Shown piece after piece: positions 56,625-64,000 of a stretch of DNA of 64,000 bases; positions within the stretch are counted from its first letter, which is position 1; the number at the start of each line of letters is the position of its first letter. The notes beneath the pieces were generated by a model. The model made no database searches, was not told where the DNA came from, and saw only the letters and a list, made by a program, of their open reading frames with translations. The stretch is from Lithospermum erythrorhizon (Eukaryota; Streptophyta; Magnoliopsida; Boraginales; Boraginaceae), in the NCBI GenBank assembly GCA_019722365.1, contig JADFUC010002023.1, forward strand, positions 124,001-188,000, given 5' to 3'. A program made the translations under genes and the position numbers.

Positions 56625-57809
56625 TTAATAAGTTGAAGCATTCTGCAACTTTGCAGAAAAAACACCTAAAAGGTCCGGATACTGAAAAACATCACTCAAA
56701 ACAACGTCACTTGAAGGCTGCATACTTGTCTCAAAGCTGTTGTAAAATGGCTGCAAATTCTGAAAATCCTCAAAACCAGCATAATAAAACCCCTCAGCTT
56801 GTTGTGAAACCCTTTGAGTTTCCCCATCCAAGAAAATGCCAAAATGGTCATTTTCTTCAAAACCCTTCTTCACATTCTCCATTTCATGAGTAGAAAAATT
56901 ATCATTACTTCCAGCCTCTGACTTGACCGTCGACTTTGGAAAAAACTTTTGTATCACCTCTTCAAGCATTCCCGAATCAGAGGGCTCAGTTGCAAAAACT
57001 TCCATAATTTCTTCGTTTTCCTGATTTTTATTTGGACCACTTTGATTATTCTCACACATTTTTGAGCTCATATTTGTGTAAGAAAATCCATCAGAATAAA
57101 TGTTTGTATTGTTCAAAGTGCTTTTAGTTGACTGATGGGTCAAGAAAGAGGTTGGATTTGTAGAAGAAAGTTGACCATAACAAGGTGTAGTACTAACAAA
57201 AGAGCTAGGAGTACAAGCAGAAGAAGTACAGGAATGTGTAGAGTTGCCCAAAAGTTCACGCAAGAAAAGCATATCTAGAGAACTATTATTATTATGGTTG
57301 GTTTTTTTTGTTGTCCCAGAAAAGTTGTCCATAAAGGAAGGGTTTGCAAAGGTGGTTGAAGAAGATGATGATGAAATGAAGGGTCTAGATGATTTGTTGT
57401 AGTGAAATGAACGTAGGAGATTTTCAGTTGAAGGGTGAGAAGTAGGGTATACAAAGTTGGTTCTTGCTTTATCACCTCTCATAGCTCTTGCAGCACAATC
57501 ATAAGCACAAGCTGCCTCCTCCGCCGTGTCGAATGTACCCAACCACCGCCTCTCTTTGGAGATTGGGTCCCTTATCTCCGCCGCATACCTCCCCCAGGGA
57601 CGCCGGCGTACGCCACGGTACCTAGTGGGGGGGACACTTGGGGTGGAGGAGGCTTCTCGGAGAGGTCTTTTGTGGGGGGTCATTGAAGGGTTGTTGGTAC
57701 GTTTGGGGTGGTGAGAGGTGGCGGTGTGTTGTGGGAGTGGTGGTAGTGAGGAGGTGTAGGAATATGAGGTGGGGTTGTTGGAAACCATTGAGTCTTCATT
57801 TCCATCCAT
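56625..57809 (-). CDS. AP2/ERF transcription factor, group VIIIb (DRN/ESR type)
   Basis: The coding region is one intron-less frame of 394 codons. A single AP2/ERF domain spans residues 63-120 ([54 protein letters not shown]). The AAEIRD and WLGTFDT residues place it in the ERF rather than DREB branch, and the domain is nearly identical, as remembered, to DORNROSCHEN/ESR1 and its paralogue DRNL. Those factors act in the nucleus in shoot meristem, cotyledon and organ initiation. Outside the domain the protein is Ser/Thr/Asn-rich. Acidic segments ([20 protein letters not shown]) and the C-terminus [17 protein letters not shown] resemble the ESR motif of that group. A TATA box lies about 155 bases upstream. 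Orthology to DRN versus DRNL cannot be settled by eye. Confidence 0.9.
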   Translation of the reverse strand: MDGNEDSMVSNNPTSYSYTSSLPPLPQHTATSHHPKRTNNPSMTPHKRPLREASSTPSVPPTRYRGVRRRPWGRYAAEIRDPISKERRWLGTFDTAEEAACAYDCAARAMRGDKARTNFVYPTSHPSTENLLRSFHYNKSSRPFISSSSSSTTFANPSFMDNFSGTTKKTNHNNNSSLDMLFLRELLGNSTHSCTSSACTPSSFVSTTPCYGQLSSTNPTSFLTHQSTKSTLNNTNIYSDGFSYTNMSSKMCENNQSGPNKNQENEEIMEVFATEPSDSGMLEEVIQKFFPKSTVKSEAGSNDNFSTHEMENVKKGFEENDHFGIFLDGETQRVSQQAEGFYYAGFEDFQNLQPFYNSFETSMQPSSDVVLSDVFQYPDLLGVFSAKLQNASTY

Positions 57810-57960
57810 TTATTTTTCGATTTAGTACTAGGTTTTGCAAAAAAAATTGGGGGAGTATATGATAATGTGATGAAAACTATAGTGGAATTGTGATGATGAT
57901 ATTCTTTAGACTTGAGTAGAAGATATACAGATTGTGATTCTATTCAAATCTATTGATGGG

Positions 57961-57972
57961 GGTATTTATAGT
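57961..57972 (-). promoter_or_regulatory. TATA box of the ERF gene
   Basis: The minus strand reads ACTATAAATACC, a canonical TATAAATA, about 155 bases upstream of the ATG at 57809. Confidence 0.7.
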
Positions 57973-58324
57973 GTAGAGTTGCAAACTTACAATAATGTAT
58001 GAGAGGGAAAGAGAGGCGTGTTAGTACTTTTTAGTTATTGCTTTGTTTTGATGTACATTAAATTTGTATGTACAGGTTGGCAAGTGAGATGGCTCGAAAA
58101 ATGAAACAATTCGTAAATTTAACTTCATGTCTACTGTACATTTTCACAAGTTTATGAAATGAAATTTGTTTCAAAAATAAATAAATTAACTTCATGTATT
58201 GCAATTTCGTTTTCATGGAAATATTAACTGCAAAATATTGAATATTTAATTGTAAAATATATATATATAGTTTTCTATAGATTGTGTTAATAATAATAAA
58301 ATAAAACCATATACAAATGATAAT

Positions 58325-58643
58325 GAGGTAATTGTCAAAATGGTGTCAATAATTGAATTAATCAATAATTAGTTTAATCAAGAGTAAATTAATTTGAATT
58401 AATCAATAATTTATTTTTTTTTTAAATTTTGTTAAATTTATATTTTTTCACCAAAATATATTTAAATTAGCAATTTTGAGCCCTCAATTTCTTTCTCTCC
58501 AAGTATTTAATCTGAACAAGTAATTTAGTGACCATTTCCGCATATGATACACAGTTACATGGACCATTTGTGCATTGATGCCATTTACAGCACTCAAACC
58601 GCAAATCGATCTCAATTAATAAGACTATTTCGACAATTACCTC
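58325..58643. mobile_element. Inverted-repeat MITE-like element
   Basis: GAGGTAATTGTCAAAATGG at 58325-58343 pairs with CTATTTCGACAATTACCTC at 58625-58643; about 18 of 21 positions match when one copy is reversed. The body is about 320 bp and non-coding. It sits immediately left of a Stowaway element. No target duplication could be fixed. Confidence 0.5.
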
Positions 58644-58698
58644 AAATGATAATAGTCTAATAGATGAACTATCTCATCAATTTAATAGTACTATTATA

Positions 58699-58943
58699 CT
58701 CCCTCCGTTTCTATTTAGTTGATCTTATAGCTTAAAAGTATTTTATTAAGAGTATAATTAATTTTACTATTTTCAAAGAGAGAGAAAATTATAAACCAAT
58801 GATGCTAGCAATATTGGTACAAATCAATGATGTAAAAGAATTTTAAAAGTTCAATGTAAAATATTGCATTGAAAAAGTAAATGATTAAGTAAAAATGAAT
58901 AATAAATTTTTTTATATGATCAACTAAATAGCGACGGAGGGAA
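58699..58943. mobile_element. Stowaway-type MITE (Tc1/mariner-derived), complete
   Basis: The left end CTCCCTCCGTTTCTATTTAG and right end CTAAATAGCGACGGAGGGAA form terminal inverted repeats of about 25 bp with few mismatches. Both sides carry TA (58697-58698 and 58944-58945), the Stowaway target duplication. Length is 245 bp with no coding capacity. Confidence 0.9.
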
Positions 58944-58945
58944 TA

Positions 58946-60406
58946 TTAGTTTGATTAATAGTTTAAAAATTTCAACTTTGATCCTTGTTTAATTATTTGA
59001 ATAAATCATGTCCCTGTTTTAAATGTTGACATTCAAGTATTTGATGTATAATGTTGAAGGGAGTATTAGTTAACTTAAAAGAAAAATCAATCTTAGCTTA
59101 ATGGGTAGAGTGGTCTACTAGCTAGTCGAAAAAACATTTTAATAATATTTGTTCCCAGTAGAGCTTATAGGTAGTATTTAGTCAATATAAGCAAGCCTAA
59201 TTATACTCTTACTAAGCAAGGTTACACTCATAAGTCAATAATCTGTGCTAGGACTTATCTAGGATATGCTACTTAATTTTAGAATTGAAAAGAAGTCGCA
59301 CATCCTTAAATACCAGACAGTTTCTAATGAGCTTGTAAGGATGGTCAATTTAGTAAAATAGGCGATCTTGTGATTGTAAAATCATGAGTTCGATTATCGA
59401 AATCAACACTTTTTTTATCGAGCTTGTCACACGGGAAACGTCATAGGACGGTAGACAGAGGCCTACAAACTAATCCCTAACTAACTTCGTTTAGGGGTGA
59501 ATGACGTCTAGGTTAGTAAGTTTTATATTAAATATCAGTTGGGTCCTTGAATTTTTTGTATTATCATTTAGGTCAATTAATTTTATCTTAATTTTCAATT
59601 GGATCCCATGGACCATGACATAAAATAAAATTTCTTATTAACTATTATACCCTTTCATATTTACACTTTACCGTTTTTTAATTAATTTTAGCAAATGAAA
59701 AATAATTTTTTTCATTTAAAAATTATTAAAGTTTATAATTAATGTTAAATTTGTAAATAAATAAATGTATTATTGCAAACTAATAAGTAATTTAATTTGA
59801 AAAACCGAACAATATTTTTAGTTAATTTTTAATTTTAGAATTATAATATCAATTAAATAAATTGAAATTTATCATAATTGAGACATTTGCTTTTAATAAT
59901 TAAATAGGATTATATAAATATCTATATATATCGTAATTGAAAAAATCAATCTATAAAACGGTTGAATTATACAAAAGTAATTTTAATATGAATTATAAAA
60001 CATAATAAAGTAAATTACATTTAGGGTATAAGAGAATGAGCTAGCCAAACACAAATGATCCAAACGATAATATGAAAAAAATTCAAGAATCTTAATCGAT
60101 ATTTACGAGCAAATCGAACGATATGTCATCTATCCTTTCGCTTAGTATTTATTTCTATACAAAAAATAAATTATAAATAAAGAAACAGCCCCATAAAGCA
60201 CCCTACAAATTCGGAATTTGGCAATAAATTATGCTGGTATTCCTACGTAAGCAGTAATAAGTAAAGGACCACAATGGACCAACACATCATTAACCTTAGA
60301 TATTCTCTTGTGTTTAGAGCCGAGCATCAAATGCATCTACACCAGAAACAAAGCAACTCATTAAAATACTACAGCATTTCAAATTAGCAGCCCAATTTTT
60401 TAAGTG
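58946..60406. other. Intergenic region with tRNA-like, SINE-like patches; no gene seen
   Basis: At 59089-59125 a box A-like string (TTAGCTTAATGGGTAGAGTG) appears. At 59345-59400 a tRNA-like string with TGGTCAATTTAGTAAAATAG and box B-like GAGTTCGATTATC is followed by a moderately GC-rich body to about 59510. These look like decayed tRNA-derived SINEs, but no target duplications were found. The rest is AT-rich. Confidence 0.45.
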
Positions 60407-60676
60407 ACACTTATTATTCACTAGTAAAAAATGATATCGCCTATTTTGCATTTTCCCCCGCTGGCCACCCTCGCCAATGGCGAGGTAAATCGGATGCGCT
60501 TCTCAGACGGCTTACACACAAATAAGTGCCTGTAATCCGCTGGGAGAAACCACTCACACTCAGATCTAATTTCAACAAATGCAACACCGCCGAGGTTCGA
60601 ACCCGTGTCGGCGAAAATACCTTCACGCATGTCTACGTCTACGGGACAGCGCCTGCACACTTATTATTCACTAGTA
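60407..60676 (-). mobile_element. SINE-like element with perfect 20-bp target-site duplication
   Basis: ACACTTATTATTCACTAGTA occurs at 60407-60426 and again at 60657-60676. The 230-bp body between (60427-60656) is far richer in G and C than its surroundings. It contains GGTTCGAACC, a perfect Pol III box B core, at 60594-60603. On the minus strand the body ends in ATCATTTTT next to the repeat, a T-rich tail as seen in some plant SINEs; a box A could not be firmly placed. Frames of 60-79 codons over it are side effects of its base composition. Confidence 0.8.
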
Positions 60677-63060
60677 TTAGTACTACTAGTAGTACTCATA
60701 AAGTCATAATTAACTCATTTTCTGTTAACAGAAATAGTTATTCGACATGTACGGAGTAGTATAATTAATTATTCACTCGTGATTACTTAATTTTATTCCA
60801 ATCATTATATATACTAAATTTATCATTAAAATATTTTTTAATTATCAAAATTAACAAAATTTAAAATCATAATTGATGTTCAAAATATTTATTTGAATCG
60901 ATAATATTGATGATATTGAAATATGTTGAAAATATTACTATTATATATAACTTTTTTTATTATCAAATATCGAGTATTATATAATCCGTATGAACTTAAA
61001 ATTTATAAAAATTATTTTGACAAATTGGTAACCAAAAGTGACAAATAAATATTGCAGATTGTTTCTCCAAATAATCATGAACAAATGTGCAACACTTGTC
61101 ATGCACTTTCGGAATCATACTACAACAATTGTGCCACTTTCGGTACTAATCTATACTATATAGAATTAAACTGTAATTTGATCTCACTATTTAAAATCAA
61201 GTCGGCAATTAACTTATTGATGATCAATATTCATTTTTAACTTAATTTGACTGCTAATTAGTTTATCTTACCTTATACTCCGTACAAATATGTATTAAGG
61301 TAAGTGCAAAACATAATAATTACAGTAATATTAATAAAAATAGATGAGAAAATTAATAGAATGTGAAAATTGTGCAAAATCATCTTGTTTGTACGCAAGT
61401 TTAGGCTTTCTGGGATAGCTATGATTGTGATATCGTCTTGGAAAATTGCTAGTATTGTATCGACAGCTAAAAGCCATGCGGAGAGTAACTGCCAATTAGT
61501 TGTTCCCAAGACCAATAAATGAGTACACAAAAGAAGATATATTTGGGGCTTGTCTTTCTTCAACTATTCTTGTCAAATGTCATTGATGTCGTTTGCTACT
61601 AATTCTTTATACTGGTAATACTCATTCAAGTTCTCTCTTCGGATAGTAATTGATTATCATAATAAGTGTTCTAGTATTACAGTGGTTAAAATAAAAGTTT
61701 AATCCCATAACTACTCAAGACATATCGCCTAATAACTTCCTCCGTATTACGCTTATGCTAAACCCCATGAACTATTAATGCTTAAGTGACGTATATACTG
61801 GATGACATTACCGACAACTCAGCCTCAAGCTGACATTAATATATTTGACGATCAATAACATATTGACTTTTATCTATGTATATACAATTGATTTTAATAT
61901 GGATCTCCACATATATCATTAGATTAGGTTAAAAGCCTTTAATAATGAAAAAATACAACTCAATTATACTTTTCGAAAACAAGTTCTACATGATTAGGCT
62001 ATGGTTATTGATTTTGATAAATTGCCAATATCAACACCCTAGACGCTATTGACTCTTTAAAACACTCTATTATGGTAGCCTAATAATGTAACCCTTTATA
62101 ATAATTTAATTACTCCGTATTTACCTTTTTTTTCCTTCCAATTTATAGTCTTTTGAATCAATGGAGGTACAAGAAAAATTTTGTTTAAAAAAATGAAGGG
62201 AAAAAATAGTTTGAGAGATAAAATTTGAATGAATTACCTTAAAATATGTGTTTAAAGTGTCCTTAGAAAATTAGATTGGGGGTGTAATATTTTGGAATGC
62301 CCAAATACTCTAAAATTATTGGATTTCTCATATAAACACCCTTTCCAATTTGCAACAATTCGGATCAATCTCATCAATCAAGCTATTGGCTATATATATA
62401 ATAATTCTGCATGATTACACTGGAGTGACTCAGAACTTGTTGTTCCCCCGGGCACATCAACTACTTTTTACTTATTTTGATTAGGCATTTCTCCATACTC
62501 TTTTTACTAATTTGTCTCACCTTTTTATCAGATTTCTGCAACTTTTACCGTTCTTGTTACCGGTAAGAGCTCAATTGTATTCAAGAAAACGAAGGATTTA
62601 TAGTCACATGGCTTTGTCTGTTGTAAGGTTTCACCTCCTACTCACTACTACAATTTTTAGTAGGCTTAATTTCACTTTGCCTCTCATCGATCACCAACAC
62701 TTTATTTAGCAATTCAACCTTTTTAATTTATCAAATTACTTCCTTGATAATAAATATAACATTTCGAATTTCTCGTGATCGTTTTTTAATCGTTATCCTC
62801 CGGCTTTTTGCATTTGTCATTCTGTGATTAAGACAAATCATTAAGGAAAATTAAAATTAGTCAAAATGCTACATCGAACATAAAACGCCAATTAATTAAA
62901 ATTATATCGACGGCTGACAAATTCACAGAAAATTAGTCAAAAGACATCAAAAATGAAGATAATTTATTATGTTAGAAACGACAATTATTTTAAAATAAAA
63001 ATTACAAGTAGAAATGACAACTAAAACCGAAGGAGTATAAGAATAGAAAAAAAAAACTCA
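60677..63060. other. AT-rich intergenic region; no gene seen
   Basis: No coding signal was found. Several TACTCCGTA-type words occur (60749, 61275, 61738, 62111). Frames at 61052-61240, 61273-61563 and 62512-62709 are isolated and without family features. Confidence 0.5.
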
Positions 63061-63102
63061 TTTAAGACAATAGTGGTACTCTAGTAATGTGATATTCTAG
63101 CA

Positions 63103-63208
63103 TGGTTCAATTATGAAGCTGTAACAGTTATGTTAGAGGTTTTAAGTGCTATGGCTGGTTCAATTATGAAGTTGTAACAATTATGTTGTAGGTTTTAAGC
63201 CTATGGAA
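63103..63208. repeat. 53-bp tandem duplication
   Basis: TGGTTCAATTATGAAGCTGT at 63103 and TGGTTCAATTATGAAGTTGT at 63156 start two units that continue AACARTTATGTTRKAGGTTT TAAG with about 90 percent identity by eye. Confidence 0.9.
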
Positions 63209-64000
63209 ATTGGAACATAACGATATTTTATTTTTCAGAGGTTAGAGGAAGAAGTCCAGATTTTAATTATGGCAGGTTGGAAAAGAAGGGAAAACGGTGA
63301 CGGCAAAAGGGATATTGGAGGATATTTAGTTTTTCTAATTTTGTTAATGTTTTAAGTTTATTAAAAGAGGTTCACACATTCATTTTATTTAACTGAAAAA
63401 TGTAATATAAAAATAAATTAACATTAATAGTATTTTCAAGATATTTATTTTTCAGTTAAAGTATAAAATGTGTATCCAATACTTCAGTATTTCGATTGTT
63501 AAGTTCATATTCTCATATCCAATCAGACTTAAATATAAATACATTTAAGAAATGAAATTACTTCATTTTTAAGCATTTCATGATTATTTTGATGATTCAG
63601 TGAATATATAAACAACAAAAAAATATTAAGAATGGATAACATATCAGCAACATAAACATTATATGTTATTCATTTTGAAGTCCATGTATATCAAATTTGT
63701 TTTGACAATTAGATCAATTAATAAACCTTAAATTTTTACTAGTAATTAACCCCTCATTTGTGAAAGAAACGAAGGTATTAAAAATTCTAAACAACACTTT
63801 TATAATTTGTTAGTATAGAATATTCAAATCATATATGCCATGCTTGTAATTATGTCACTATCCGTCCTCAATGAACGTCATTCCGTTGATGTAACTGACG
63901 GTGAAATGTCACGGCAAAACGTATAAAAATGCAACATCTTCAACGACAAGAGATCTTTACAGAAGATGCAAAATCAATATAGATTACCCACCAATTTTGT
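63209..64000. other. AT-rich sequence to the window end; no gene seen
   Basis: No frame, splice-linked exons or element ends could be supported. Confidence 0.5.

Noticed and set aside
57435..57862. Three plus-strand frames of 62-83 codons
   Set aside because: They are antisense to the AP2 domain and N-terminus of the ERF gene.
59345..59400. Possible tRNA gene
   Set aside because: Box A- and B-like strings exist, but acceptor and anticodon stems do not pair well; a decayed SINE is more likely.
60421..60660. 79-codon minus-strand frame and 77-codon plus-strand frame
   Set aside because: They lie inside the TSD-flanked SINE-like element and exist because its GC-rich body has few stops.

Overview
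The window is nuclear DNA from a flowering plant, almost certainly a eudicot. It is AT-rich, its genes have short GT-AG introns, and it carries plant-only families: a chloroplast sensor kinase, an NPH3/BTB protein, an ERF factor and an F-box/FBD protein. The space between genes holds Ty1/copia, Mutator-like, SINE and Stowaway elements. The species cannot be fixed from sequence alone. Scattered copies of a TACTCCGTA-type word recall Caryophyllales genomes, but that is weak evidence from memory.

Layout, left to right. (1) 0-7 kb: the 3' end of a D-cysteine desulfhydrase gene, a copia LTR relic, a complete five-exon gene for mitochondrial ribosomal protein uL13m, and a single-exon PB1-domain protein on the minus strand. 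(2) 8.4-10.7 kb: a broken Mutator-like (MULE) N-terminal region and a reverse-oriented LTR. (3) 10.7-16.9 kb, minus strand: coilin, the Cajal-body scaffold, resolved here into 16 exons (about 785 aa). It has a tandemly duplicated in-frame exon and a repeat-filled first intron carrying copies of the exon 1/intron 1 junction. (4) 17-29 kb: gene-free and repeat-rich, with a MULE 3' relic, a decayed copia element with a clear primer-binding site, and a tRNA-derived SINE flanked by a 12-bp duplication. (5) 29.6-34.6 kb: chloroplast sensor kinase (CSK), nine exons, 642 aa. (6) 35-43.3 kb: a locally duplicated block with an F-box/FBD gene interrupted by clustered small indels, a 34-codon F-box fragment upstream, and two copies of a short minus-strand coding-like block. 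(7) 45.9-48.7 kb: an NPH3/BTB gene, four exons, 628 aa, closest in memory to Arabidopsis At1g67900. (8) 49-56 kb: retroelement-rich, with two diverged LTRs of one family in opposite orientation and a 3' copia reverse transcriptase/RNase H relic. (9) 56.6-57.8 kb: an ERF group VIIIb factor of the DRN/ESR type on the minus strand. (10) 58-64 kb: no gene seen; it holds a complete Stowaway MITE, another inverted-repeat element and a 230-bp SINE-like element with a perfect 20-bp target duplication.

The genes do not form one pathway. The most useful large-scale point is gene order. From memory, CSK and this NPH3 gene lie close together in Arabidopsis (At1g67840/At1g67900), and so do DRN and coilin (At1g12980/At1g13030). 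All four occur here within about 47 kb. I found no convincing new biological system. The best leads are the coilin exon/intron duplications, the two TSD-flanked SINE-like elements, the perfect hairpin in CSK intron 8, and the question whether the F-box breaks are real.
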